From Saccharomycopsis fibuligera x Saccharomycopsis cf. fibuligera (lineage: Eukaryota > Ascomycota > Saccharomycetes > Ascoideales > Saccharomycopsidaceae): 64,000 nucleotides of DNA. The stretch's first letter is position 1, and the number at the start of each line of letters is the position of its first letter. This document shows, one piece after another, positions 43,295 to 53,149 of this stretch. Below the pieces are notes generated by a model. It had not been told where the DNA came from, made no database searches, and saw nothing but the letters and a program-made list of their open reading frames with translations. The stretch is taken from NCBI GenBank assembly GCA_001936135.1, contig CP012816.1, positions 2,049,501 to 2,113,500 of the forward strand. The letters run 5' to 3'. The position numbers were made by a program, and so were the translations under genes.

Positions 43295-44818
43295 ATGATT
43301 TGCAAAGCTTTGAAAACATTTTTATATTTTTTTGCATTGGCACAAAGTATGCCAATTCTCGCTAAAAGGGACGACGGATATCTTAAACTTGACCTTTGCT
43401 ACTATGAACAGTCCTTTTTGATGCTTCAACTTGATGTTGGTACCCCAAGCAAAAACTTTACCTTTGGACTTGATACGGGATCTGCAGATTTATGGATTGC
43501 TTCACCGGAGGTTGGAGATAGTAGTTGTGAGTTTTGCGGAAGATTCGACACTTCAGAATCAAAAACTTGGAAAGATTTAAACACCACCTACAACATGTCC
43601 TACACTACTGCTGATGCTTACGGAAGAATGGGTACCGATGATATTGTCATTGCTGGAAAAACCATCAAGAATGCACAATTTGCTAGTATTGACAAGACAA
43701 ACTTATACTATTCTGCAATCTTTGGAGTTGGTCCATCAGTGAATGAAAATATTTATGTTCCTCAGTATTCAAATGTCCCGGCAAGATTAGTCAGTGATGG
43801 TATAATTAACCGTAACACTTTTTCGTTATATGCTGGCACGAAGAATAGCACTGTTGGAGGCACCTTGCTCTTCAGCGCGATTGATCACGCAAAATACGAG
43901 GGCCAACTTACTCAGCTAGATTTGGTTCCTCAAGTTGGAGGGGCTTCGGTGAAAAGCTACTGGGCCAATCTCCATGAAGTCAATATCAAAGGCTCAAATA
44001 CTACCATCCCACTTCTTGATAACAGTATTACTGTACTTTTCGATAGTGGATCTTCTGTTAATTTTTTGCCAAGGAGTGTTTATGAATATGTGGTTTATGA
44101 ATACTTTAACGTCACCGATCCAAACACTGATACGGTTCCTTGTTACAATACAGACACAATAACCTATAAACTCGATAATGGATTTGAAATTGAAGTGCCA
44201 ATGTCTGATAATATATTCGATGCTGGTAATGGCAATTGTATCATTGGATTTTTGCAACTTTCATCTGACGACAACATGCACTTTGGTATTCCTGCATTGC
44301 AGAGAATTTACACCGTTTTTGATACTGAGAATATGAAGCTTTTAGTGGCTCCAGCAGTTCAAACCAATGAAGAAGATATTCAGGTCATTTACAAAGACAC
44401 TGACCTTCTGAAATTCCTGGGTAATAAAAATGTATTATCTTTTGGGAGTTCTACAGTTGTTGCTTCTACTACACTCAGTTCCAGCACACAAGCATCGCCT
44501 GCTGCTACTACCAATGCTAGCAGTTTCGCTACTGCTACTACTGCTTTTACTAATACCCCTACGGGGCTATCTGGGGCCACAAGCGCCAGAACTACTGAAA
44601 ACCAAGTTTTCTACGGCAGCACCATCATTTCCCCCATCACTCAGTCAGCAGAAATATCAAATAAAGCCGCTACAAAAACTTCGGATTCAAGCAGGAGCAC
44701 GGGCAGTCAACAAACCGCGACCAATCAATATGGTGGTAGCTACCATAGTGATTGGGATAATTATCGAACTATTGTTAGTACGGTATATTTGGAATCTAAC
44801 CAATGTGGTGGAAATTAA
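43295..44818 (+). CDS. Secreted pepsin-like aspartyl protease
   Basis: 507 residues. Signal peptide at the N-terminus (KTFLYFFALAQS), then a Kex2-type Lys-Arg at about 24-25, so the propeptide is only a few residues. Both catalytic motifs are present: DTGSADLW near residue 60 and FDSGSSVNFL near 250, with YTTADAYGRMGTD as the flap region. The last 120 residues are Ser/Thr/Ala-rich, probably O-mannosylated, and end without a hydrophobic GPI tail, so the enzyme is likely released or wall-held. The short pro-region and Ser/Thr tail resemble Bar1 more than classical SAPs or yapsins, but I cannot name the orthologue. Confidence 0.9.
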   Translation: MICKALKTFLYFFALAQSMPILAKRDDGYLKLDLCYYEQSFLMLQLDVGTPSKNFTFGLDTGSADLWIASPEVGDSSCEFCGRFDTSESKTWKDLNTTYNMSYTTADAYGRMGTDDIVIAGKTIKNAQFASIDKTNLYYSAIFGVGPSVNENIYVPQYSNVPARLVSDGIINRNTFSLYAGTKNSTVGGTLLFSAIDHAKYEGQLTQLDLVPQVGGASVKSYWANLHEVNIKGSNTTIPLLDNSITVLFDSGSSVNFLPRSVYEYVVYEYFNVTDPNTDTVPCYNTDTITYKLDNGFEIEVPMSDNIFDAGNGNCIIGFLQLSSDDNMHFGIPALQRIYTVFDTENMKLLVAPAVQTNEEDIQVIYKDTDLLKFLGNKNVLSFGSSTVVASTTLSSSTQASPAATTNASSFATATTAFTNTPTGLSGATSARTTENQVFYGSTIISPITQSAEISNKAATKTSDSSRSTGSQQTATNQYGGSYHSDWDNYRTIVSTVYLESNQCGGN

Positions 44819-45686
44819 CCCTCATTTTATTTTAATCCTTCATTTCGTTTTTTCGTTTTTACCCAAATATTTCTCTTTTTCTCCTACTCCCTAATTTTAT
44901 AGATTGTATGCATAAAAGAACATGTTTCCTCTCTTTAGATTCAATCAAAGCATCACTGTATTGAGCCACAGAAAAAGGATGCTGCTTAAAAATTATAATC
45001 ATAGAGAAAAATATTTATGTCCCCAGAGTAAATAGCTTTAATGCGAGACAACTGCAAGATGTAAATACATAAATCTATATCTAGCAATACTGAGCCTTTA
45101 AAAGAATATATCTGTCCCATTAAGAAGGCTTCTTGTTATGTTGGACTTCAACAGACAACCGACATGAAAGGCCCATCGCATAGCTTCAGAACAAGCATTA
45201 AATAGACGACTAATCACGGTATTAGTGTAAGGTGGTGAGTTGGAAGTCAGGACTATCCCATCTGAAAATTTAAGTTCGATTATTCACAAAAATGTTAAAG
45301 CATGTTAGCTCTGATTTGCTTCCCTCTTTACAATACAATATAAGTATCCGCGCCTCAACATGTTCCCAAAGATTTGTTACAATCAAATCATGATCGAAAC
45401 ATATTAGCTAAAATGCGTGCTATACTTTGATAGAACAGCAACATTATCATTAGTTGTAGTATGCCCAAGTTGAGGTCCACTTTGTGCAATGGTATTGGGC
45501 CAGTTTACCACTGTTGATGATTAAAGTGATAAATTGTGAGTTATCAGCATCGATTGAAACTAAAAATATAGAAAGAATTAAAAATATATATATAAAATTA
45601 CAATAAGATTACGACCTAGTCCGAAAAAGACTTAGCCTCAAATAATATACACCTGATAGAAAGCAAAAAACCAAATTAGACACCCG

Positions 45687-45733
<47 letters not shown>

Positions 45734-45952
45734 TGCGAAGTATTAAATAGCAATCGGAAATTAGTGAATGGGATTATCAAGGGTTATCAAGGGTTATCAA
45801 GAGGGCACAGCCAGCAGAATAGCGATACAGCAATCTTGAAATTTGGCGGTCATCACTCAGTTGAGTCAAATTAGACCTGGCCAGAAAACAAATAAACTTA
45901 ATTCGACCTATAAAATCAATTCAAAGCCAGTTGAAAACCCAACCTACAAACC
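44819..45952. other. Intergenic, convergent 3' ends
   Basis: 1.1 kb between convergent genes. It holds an A run at about 45702-45729, three 10-bp GGGTTATCAA units at 45771-45800, and AT-rich DNA. A weak AGTTCGATTAT at about 45262 resembles a tRNA B box but has no matching A box or fold. No gene is called. Confidence 0.6.
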
Positions 45953-48796
45953 CTAACTTCCATTATTCCACCCTCCTACTACCAACTGATGATCCAATAT
46001 TTTACATCGGTCAGAAGAATATGTATTCAAAGTCCTTTCGTTATTTTGAAAAAAATCAGCTCCTATTGAAGGAATATTTCCCATATTGGCCAACTGTGGT
46101 CGAAAATCAATGTCTAATAGAAGACCATATTCACTGAGCTCGAGAAGATCAGTAGGTATGGTGTCGAGATCAAAATCAATGTCATTATTATTGTCGCTAT
46201 CATTGCCGTTATCACAGTCACTGAATATTCCCTTTCCGCTGCCTTTACCTTTGCCATTACTCTTGCCATTATCGCTTTTGTTTTCAATATTATTACCGTT
46301 ACTATTTCTGTTTTGAGGATTCTGGTGTTTTTGACGCTGCTGTTTGAAATACTCCTCTATGGCAGCACGTCTATCAACATTGTCACTATAATGAACATTT
46401 ATTTGAAAGTTAGTATTGTAAAAAGTGGCCATCTTGGTACCATGGGGCAAAAAGTCATTGTCACAGTTTGCCTCAGGGCCCATGCCCAATTTGTTTTCAT
46501 CCACTCTTGGATAATTCTCATACTTTATTCTTGATTTCTTGAAGCTATGCACTTGCTTTTCTTGAATAAACTTCACTTTACGAGGTTTAAGTCTTGCTTT
46601 ATCAAATATTTCATTATCGGGATAATGATCCAGTACTTTCAAGTTACGCCAATATGTTCTCCAACGATACCTAGTAAAAGAAGTGACTCTTGACAAATAA
46701 ATTGTATGTCTGTATAACTGGTCATAAAGCCTAGGGTCCTTTGCCTTCCAAACAGTATTCAACTCATGGAAAATTGATTGATACAATCGAGAATCAAATC
46801 CGCTAAATAAAATTACCCCTTCGAAGCGACACATGAATAAATAGGTACTTTCATTAAACATTATGTTTAGCACCGATGCACATGTGAGCCAGTATAGATA
46901 AGCAATTTTTTCAAAAATCGAATGCGACGCTTGAGTAGATGAAAAGAACGCACATTCTGAAGGATAGGCCATTAGAAATTTCCGCAATAAGGAAAAAATT
47001 CTGCGAGGCTCAGTCTGGCTGACAAAATCTTGATGATTATTGAGCCATGGTAATTGGTCTATGATTTCTCGCTTAATAAAAAACGAAAGCTCATCAGTTT
47101 GTGCCGCCACTTCTGAGAATTTTACTTCTTTGAGATGTTGTTTTAGGATTGTTGAATAGTCAAGCAAGTCTTTATATAATTCAACAATAACGTCGCTATT
47201 ATAGTTGGGGAAATAGATGGTGTTGATGTTACCTAGGAAAAATGATTGCACCACCGCAAACAAATCTTGATATAAAAGTTTTTCTTCGTAAAACAGACGA
47301 TCGATATGTTTCACTTGAGCCATTGACTCTTTGAATTTTTCAATGAGTTGTCTGACTAGCAGAACAGAAATGAAGCCGTCCATAAAAGCAAGCAACGTGG
47401 AATAATCCTTATCGGCAAAAAAGGTCAATGCAATATTTATTGACGAATAAGAAATAATATCACAAACCAATTTCAAGTAATCTTTGCCCGAAAGGTACTG
47501 AGGCATATTGATTCGACCAATGCTCTTTTGCGCTAACTGAAGTCCCAAACCACGATTATAAGCGGAATGTTGAGCAACTATGCTGACATGTTTGGCTGGG
47601 TACTTTCCCCTCAAATATGGCCGAGTGACACGATTGAGCATAATGTAGCCCGAATGCGATAACATGCCATGATATAATAGTGGCGATTTGGTTGCGTTGT
47701 AAATGGTGATAAAATACCATCTAAACATTTTTTGTCTAAAATCTGCGTAATTGTCGATATCTTCGCCACAACATTTAAAAAGCTTGTCGTACTTTAAACA
47801 ACTGCTTGAAATTCCCGGATGAACGCGGACCAAATTGAATCTTTCTGGTGAAAACTCGTGATTTGGGAGTGGGTTGCCATGAACAGCATCAGAGGTTCTG
47901 TTATTGTGGTTGTTGTGATTATTGGTATGACTGGTACTCGTTGTTGCAGCTGTTGTTGAGTATTGAGACGCTTTATGGTTGTTCTGGAAACTACTCTCCG
48001 GATAATTATTTTGGCTACTCAATGGCAGGGGCACGATGTCATCAAACTCGTTGATGGCGTTTGGGTCGAACACGCTCATTATCGGCAGCCCACTGGCTGG
48101 ATTAAGCACTCCCACTGTAGGCTGCCAGTTCTTTTTAATCCGTTGTTGGTTTTGATTAATATCCTCATTTCCTTTTTCTTTTTTATTTTTCTGAGTGTTT
48201 TTCTTAGCTTTGCTCCGATTATTGTTCATTTGAATCTTGAGCACTTTAAATGGATGCTTATGGGCCCGAAGATGAGTAACAGGCAGGAACGGTTGCTTCT
48301 GATAAAATGGAACGGGAAACAGCTGTAGCGGTACGTGTCCGGCGTAGTTACTTATTTGACTATTTGGGCTCATCCCGCTCTGACTCTGAGTTATTTGGTT
48401 AGTGCTTGGCTGAAGATTGTTGGTTCGATCGATGGCAAAGAAGCTGGATTGAACTGGCGATGAGCTATCAGAAGAGAGATAGCTAATAGGCCAATCAGAG
48501 TTGTTATTGTTAGCAGTATTAATATTGACATTTTGGCCGAGCGGCTGTTGAGTAAATAACGAATTAGGATTTTGTTGATGGTCCCCCACGGGGACGCCCT
48601 GTTTTGCTTTGTTGCTGTCGATGATCTTCTGTCTGTCTTGTTGCTTCAAGTCGAGGAAGCTACAGCGGATGTCTCTGTCCAAGCAGTTGAAGCACTGGGC
48701 AAGCTCCTCGCCACACTTGATGCGGCGCTTCTTGCACTGGAGACAGCCAAGCTTCGAGTTGCAATGTTTCTTTCTGACCCTTTTCTGCTGGGACAT
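45953..48796 (-). CDS. Zn2Cys6 transcription factor, Upc2/Ecm22-like N-terminus
   Basis: 947 residues. The DNA-binding cluster is close to the N-terminus: CLQCKKRRIKCGEELAQCF and following, Cys18-x2-Cys21-x6-Cys28-x6-Cys35-x2-Cys38-x6-Cys45, preceded by basic residues (RVRKKHCNSKLG). This G-C-L-Q-C-K-x-R-R start resembles the Upc2/Ecm22/Moc3 group. A Gln/Asn/Ser-rich linker follows, then a helical regulatory region (about 330-750), and a low-complexity Asn/Asp/Gly/Lys stretch near 860-900. It should be a nuclear regulator; targets are unknown. Whether it is a sterol regulator cannot be told from the motif alone. Confidence 0.85.
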   Translation of the reverse strand: MSQQKRVRKKHCNSKLGCLQCKKRRIKCGEELAQCFNCLDRDIRCSFLDLKQQDRQKIIDSNKAKQGVPVGDHQQNPNSLFTQQPLGQNVNINTANNNNSDWPISYLSSDSSSPVQSSFFAIDRTNNLQPSTNQITQSQSGMSPNSQISNYAGHVPLQLFPVPFYQKQPFLPVTHLRAHKHPFKVLKIQMNNNRSKAKKNTQKNKKEKGNEDINQNQQRIKKNWQPTVGVLNPASGLPIMSVFDPNAINEFDDIVPLPLSSQNNYPESSFQNNHKASQYSTTAATTSTSHTNNHNNHNNRTSDAVHGNPLPNHEFSPERFNLVRVHPGISSSCLKYDKLFKCCGEDIDNYADFRQKMFRWYFITIYNATKSPLLYHGMLSHSGYIMLNRVTRPYLRGKYPAKHVSIVAQHSAYNRGLGLQLAQKSIGRINMPQYLSGKDYLKLVCDIISYSSINIALTFFADKDYSTLLAFMDGFISVLLVRQLIEKFKESMAQVKHIDRLFYEEKLLYQDLFAVVQSFFLGNINTIYFPNYNSDVIVELYKDLLDYSTILKQHLKEVKFSEVAAQTDELSFFIKREIIDQLPWLNNHQDFVSQTEPRRIFSLLRKFLMAYPSECAFFSSTQASHSIFEKIAYLYWLTCASVLNIMFNESTYLFMCRFEGVILFSGFDSRLYQSIFHELNTVWKAKDPRLYDQLYRHTIYLSRVTSFTRYRWRTYWRNLKVLDHYPDNEIFDKARLKPRKVKFIQEKQVHSFKKSRIKYENYPRVDENKLGMGPEANCDNDFLPHGTKMATFYNTNFQINVHYSDNVDRRAAIEEYFKQQRQKHQNPQNRNSNGNNIENKSDNGKSNGKGKGSGKGIFSDCDNGNDSDNNNDIDFDLDTIPTDLLELSEYGLLLDIDFRPQLANMGNIPSIGADFFQNNERTLNTYSSDRCKILDHQLVVGGWNNGS

Positions 48797-49145
48797 GGCG
48801 GCGGCAGCGGCGACAGCGGCAGCGGCAGTAGTGGTGATATCTTGCAGCAGTAGCTTGGTGTGTGGGACTAATTATTGATACTCGATATTTGATGATTGAT
48901 GATTTATGGGTGATGAGTGAAACTAAAAAAAAAAAAAGAAAAGATTTTTTTTTTTCTGTGCGCGTGCCGGAGAATTTAGAGTTCCGTCTTTGATCTGCTG
49001 CGACGGCTCAACAGAGGGAATCAGTACAGAACACTTACAAGATACAACAATACAACAATACAACACTGAACTTTTTTTTGCAAACAAGCAATCACTATCG
49101 CATGAGCTATATGCGTACACCGTATACAAGGTCTATTAAGTAATT
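48797..49145. promoter_or_regulatory. Intergenic, regulator promoter
   Basis: 349 bp upstream of the Zn2Cys6 gene and downstream of ARA2 (both minus). It has GATTGATGATT-type repeats near 48,870-48,905, A and T runs, and ACAACAAT repeats near 49,040. Nothing else seen. Confidence 0.5.
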
Positions 49146-50189
49146 TTACTGCAACGCCGGCTTTGGAACATCGTGAGCAATCCCGCTGGGCCATGACTCA
49201 TCAATATGCTCATTCCCAATCAAATGGCGAAACTTTGCCACAAGCAACTCGTCTCTATCTCTTTCTTTATCATTGCCTATAGTTTTCCAGTACTGTTTTA
49301 CCGCAGACTGTAATTCTTCTACCGAACTAACTCCAATCACAGTGGGTCCCTGACTTGCCCATCCTCTGAGGGCAAACCGTGTAGCTAGTTCGGCAAGCTC
49401 CTCGCCGTCTTCGTCGAGCAACACTTGTGCTGCTTTCTTGACTGCTGCTTTGAGCTCGCTGCTGGCAGGGTGGAACGGTCTTGTGGGAGCTGAGCGCAAC
49501 AACGACATTGACAAGATAGAAGCGTTTTGGAGCATCTTCACTCTGGCATCGCGTTTGAAATGCGCGGCGTACTGTTCGAGCACTGTGTTGTGGATATTGT
49601 AGTGGCAGTAGCTCATCACCGTGTCAAGACTGCCAATATCCGGAATGCCAGCCACTTTCTGAGCCATGTAGTATAAGAATGGCACTGGGTAGCCCAGAAG
49701 ACCAAAATAATGAATCTTGCCTTGATCTTTGAGCTGACGAAGTTGTTTCAACGCTTCAAGAATCTCATCTTCTTGCCGGAACTCAATGTCGTGCAAGTAA
49801 ACCGTATCGAGATAGTCTGTGTGCAATCTGGCAAGACTGCGATTGACGCTCTTGACCACCCACTGAGCACTATAGTTGAACTCGTCTAGAGCGATTCGAC
49901 CAACCTTGGTCAGCAAGTAGTAAGTCTCTCTAGGAAACTCGCTTTGCAACCCGGAAAGCGCTTGGCCAATGTATATCTCAGAGTTCCCGTAGTATGGCGA
50001 AGTGTCTATGGCTCGGATCCCCAACTGGAAAGCACTGCGAATTATGGATTGCACCCCAAGTTTGGCAGGGTCATCGTTGTATTGCTGGCTGAAAGTGGCT
50101 CCTCCAAGTACCACTGGTGGCCAGTCCTCGATGTTGCCACTAACAGGCTGGCCTACTGGGCCAATGGGTTTCAACGGGGAGATTGTCAT
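49146..50189 (-). CDS. ARA2: NAD-dependent D-arabinose dehydrogenase
   Basis: 347-residue aldo-keto reductase. The start is the ATG at 50187-50189. The family signatures are LGGATFSQQYN, AIDTSPYYGNSEIYIGQAL (catalytic Asp and Tyr), LLTKVGR (Lys) and TVYLHDIEF (His), with GPTVIGVSSVEEL near the cofactor site. Ara2 makes D-arabinono-1,4-lactone for the antioxidant D-erythroascorbate. At 49695-49697 a CTG codon falls in the YFGLxGYPVP segment where related enzymes have Ser or Thr (GISGYP-type), which supports reading CUG as Ser. The promoter holds 18-bp tandem repeats. Confidence 0.9.
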   Translation of the reverse strand: MTISPLKPIGPVGQPVSGNIEDWPPVVLGGATFSQQYNDDPAKLGVQSIIRSAFQLGIRAIDTSPYYGNSEIYIGQALSGLQSEFPRETYYLLTKVGRIALDEFNYSAQWVVKSVNRSLARLHTDYLDTVYLHDIEFRQEDEILEALKQLRQLKDQGKIHYFGLLGYPVPFLYYMAQKVAGIPDIGSLDTVMSYCHYNIHNTVLEQYAAHFKRDARVKMLQNASILSMSLLRSAPTRPFHPASSELKAAVKKAAQVLLDEDGEELAELATRFALRGWASQGPTVIGVSSVEELQSAVKQYWKTIGNDKERDRDELLVAKFRHLIGNEHIDESWPSGIAHDVPKPALQ

Positions 50190-50649
50190 AAATGCCAAAA
50201 GGAGTGTAAATGAAATTGGGCGGTGTGGTAGGTATTAAAGGCGTGTGCGGTACTAAAGGTGTGTGCGGTACTAAAGGTGTGGTATTAAAGAAGAAATGTA
50301 AAAAATACTTGCAAGTATGAAACGAAAACTACCCAAGAAAGTGCTGTGCTTATATATATACGGCAAGTATCGCCATCGCATCTCTGGCCGCTCGGCAGTC
50401 GTTGTGCTGTGGCTTCAGCTGCAATTTAAAATTAATCTCCGAGACCCCGTTCGCTTCTTTTTCTTTTCTTTTTCCTGTCTCCTGAATTGCTTGTCGCTGT
50501 TTTTCCGTTGATTCTTGCTTTTCGTCACCGTTTCCGCAACCAAGAAAATGCTTCCCGTCAACCATCTAAACCATAGTCCGCTAAACCCTAAACCATAATC
50601 AGTATATATGACCACATCTAATAACTTTTTGAATGATATCAGACTAGTA
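50190..50649. promoter_or_regulatory. Intergenic, ARA2 promoter
   Basis: 460 bp upstream of ARA2 and downstream of IMP2. It includes an 18-bp tandem repeat (separate entry) and a TATATATA near 50352. No gene is seen. Confidence 0.55.
50233..50290. repeat. 18-bp tandem repeat in the ARA2 promoter
   Basis: Two full copies (50233-50250 and 50251-50268) of TACTAAAGGTGTGTGCGG with minor changes, then two shortened copies to 50290. It lies about 45-100 bp upstream of the ARA2 ATG. Confidence 0.85.
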
Positions 50650-51237
50650 CTACGGTTCGTATTCGCTGAGCCGCGACAAACGTGCCTCGCGGCCGCCCTC
50701 GCTGCTAATTGGCTGCACGACAAACGGAAATTTCCATCCAAAACCAACTTTTCCCACCACTTTGGCTTCAATTAGCCCAATGCTCACTGGGCCAAAATCA
50801 TTACTATCAATTGAATGAAAATTGTTATCTCCCTCTATCCATACGTGGCTCGCTGGAACTTTGACAAAGCGCTTGGGATATTTCTGAAAAGGCACCTCAC
50901 AAGTCTTTATCATGTCTCCCTGCATTCCTTTCACGCGCTTAATGAGCAACCGTTCAGGATCGGTGGGACATCGCACATATACAATATCATTGACGTGAAG
51001 CAGCTCCTGAGGTTTATACCTAAACGTAGGCCACTTGTTTATAACTAGCCAGCTGCTGGAACTGCTGTTTTTGCTATTGCTGTTTTGGCTGCCATCGTTG
51101 GGGTTTATGGCCGGTGACATTGAGCGCCCGTGTACGGTAGTAAGCTGGTATCCGTGCTCCGCGAGGTAGTATACCGTGGGACTGAAAAGGAGTGCACATT
51201 TGAGGCCAGAGGTCACATATGCCGGAGGCTTTTTCAT
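50650..51237 (-). CDS. IMP2: Mitochondrial inner membrane protease subunit 2
   Basis: 195 residues, type I signal peptidase family. The catalytic Ser39 lies in HGRSMSPA and the Lys100 in LLIKRVKGMQGD; the conserved HVWIEGDNNFHSIDSNDFGPVS block follows the family closely. A hydrophobic N-terminal segment (KCALLFSPTVYYL) anchors it, with the catalytic side in the intermembrane space. With Imp1 it removes sorting signals from proteins such as cytochrome c1. An Asn/Ser-rich insert after the catalytic Ser makes it a little longer than the S. cerevisiae protein. Confidence 0.93.
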   Translation of the reverse strand: MKKPPAYVTSGLKCALLFSPTVYYLAEHGYQLTTVHGRSMSPAINPNDGSQNSNSKNSSSSSWLVINKWPTFRYKPQELLHVNDIVYVRCPTDPERLLIKRVKGMQGDMIKTCEVPFQKYPKRFVKVPASHVWIEGDNNFHSIDSNDFGPVSIGLIEAKVVGKVGFGWKFPFVVQPISSEGGREARLSRLSEYEP

Positions 51238-51778
51238 CTTGTTTTGTTTTCCTTTTTGCCGCTTATTGTGCTTGTTTGTAGTCGAATAGATCGCAGTGAT
51301 TTAAGTCTGGGTTTTGACCATCAAGAGTGTGTCTGGATATCCTTGGGCGCTTAATTTTGACCAAGATCTGTTTTTTTCTTATTGTTAACAGTTTGGTTGA
51401 GTGCCCCGCCGAGGATCTGGCGATGAGCATTACAGAGGGAAAATGATGAAAACACACAACATAAGCTCCGGTTGATTCAGATAGCAGTTTTTGTCAGTTG
51501 GATGGACACTTGATGATTTTTTATGATTATTATTCATTAGCACTCATTTATCAAAGCGGAATTTGTTGGTGTTTCTTTACGGAGAGAAAGCTTTGAATCC
51601 TATAAGATACAAGCCAGAGCAGGCTTGGCAACTCGTTAAATTATTGATTGATAAACATAAATAAACAGCGCAACAAAGATGAACAGTAAAGCAGTTAAGT
51701 AAATCGTAATGCATTGAAATACCCATCCCAAATAAACAATCTATCCTGTTTTTCTTTTTTTTTGTTTTCTCTTTTCAG

Positions 51779-51830
<52 letters not shown>

Positions 51831-51848
51831 ACGGTTTACAAAGTACAA
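51238..51848. other. Intergenic with a 47-base A run
   Basis: 611 bp between IMP2 and SUB1, both minus. An uninterrupted A run spans 51781-51827, just past the SUB1 stop, and a T-rich block precedes it. No gene is seen. Confidence 0.7.
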
Positions 51849-52570
51849 TTAGTCCTCCTCGCTTTCCAATTCCTTGACAATATCATCAATGTCATCAAAA
51901 TCACTATCCTCTTCGCTTTCAACCTTCTTAGCCTTTTCCTTCTTAGCCTTCTTGATTGCCTTTTCCTCCACCGCTTTCTTTTGTTCTTGTTGTTGGCTTG
52001 TCTCTTCGCCTGCTTCTTCTTCGGCGGATGCTGTCTTCTTGCTAGCTGGTTCCTTTCTTGGTTTTTTCAACGGAGGCAACTCCTTGGCATCAACAGGAAT
52101 CGCCTGCAACTTGCCCTTCAACCCGGATCCGGAACTACTACGGCCTGCCATTCTGTCTAAAGCGCTTTGGATCTGCAGCTGATTTTCAAGCAAAATATTC
52201 CAGGAGTCTTCGGTTAAAGAAATCCCCTTTTTCCCTGGTCTGGCTTCTCCGGTAGCTTTATCGATGTAGTATTCACGAATATCCACAAGACTAATGTTGT
52301 TGAATTTTCTCACTGTTACTTGCTTTCTCTTACCTAGCTGCATGTTTGAGGAGTAGGTTAGTAAAAAGGGCGGGTTTTTCCAAATGAAGCAGAAAGAAAA
52401 GAATGTCAGAAAAACAAATCGTGTAAAGTGTAAAAGAAACATGGTTCTCGAGTTAAGACTTAACCATGATCGAAGTACAACCACGGCAGTTGAATACGTA
52501 CATCAAAAATAACATCATTGGAGTTGTCAATGTTCACTGCTGGACGCTTGAATGTCTTTCCGTAAGCCAT
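51849..52570 (-). CDS. SUB1: Transcriptional coactivator Sub1 (PC4)
   Basis: Spliced gene, 185 residues. Exon 1 is 52502-52570 (23 codons, MAYGKTFKRPAV), the intron 52338-52501 (164 bp, GTACGT start, TACTAAC branch, CAG end), exon 2 is 51849-52337. The junction restores the PC4 single-stranded DNA-binding domain: DVIFD joined to LGKRKQVTVRKFNNISLVD, then IREYYIDKATGE and KKGISLTEDSWNILLENQ. The tail is Lys/Glu-rich and ends in an acidic stretch. It is a nuclear factor acting with Pol II and Pol III preinitiation and termination. A CTG at the ENQxQIQSAL position could be Ser, as in human PC4. Confidence 0.93.
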
Positions 52571-53095
52571 GCTGATTATAAGGACAAATATGCTAGTAAA
52601 AGGTATTGGATATAGTGATAGCAACGCTTTCAAAGACGCTTTTTAAACTGGCTGAATTGGGCAGAACCTAACTGTAAAGAAAAGTATGCAAAGTGGAATG
52701 AATCACAAAATGATTGTCAATATGTTAACGGTTGACAAAAAAGTAATAAATTAAAAGCGTAAAATTGCAAGAGTTTCGTCTGAATTTCAGAGTTCTGGTA
52801 TGAGGGCTATGAAAAATAAAACTGTGTGGACTCTGCAATAACTTAAAAGCCAAACTTAAACGGAAATCAGATGATACGTTCTATTAGATGGTAGCGTTTC
52901 TCAATGCTTATTACTCGTGAAAGTCTGTTGTGTTTTTGTTTTCTGGTGCTATGTGGATACATTAGCGATGCCGGTGGTGTGTTTGCGATGCTGTTTCGTT
53001 CTCTGGTCTTTTGTTGTCCTTGTTTCTGCTGAGTAAGCACTTATGTCATCTAAGGTTATGAATTAGCAGTTTGAACACCACAAAAGTTGCTAATA

Positions 53096-53149
<54 letters not shown>

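Noticed and set aside
45225-45275. Possible tRNA from a GTTCGAT word
   Set aside because: No cloverleaf, no matching A box and imperfect B box.
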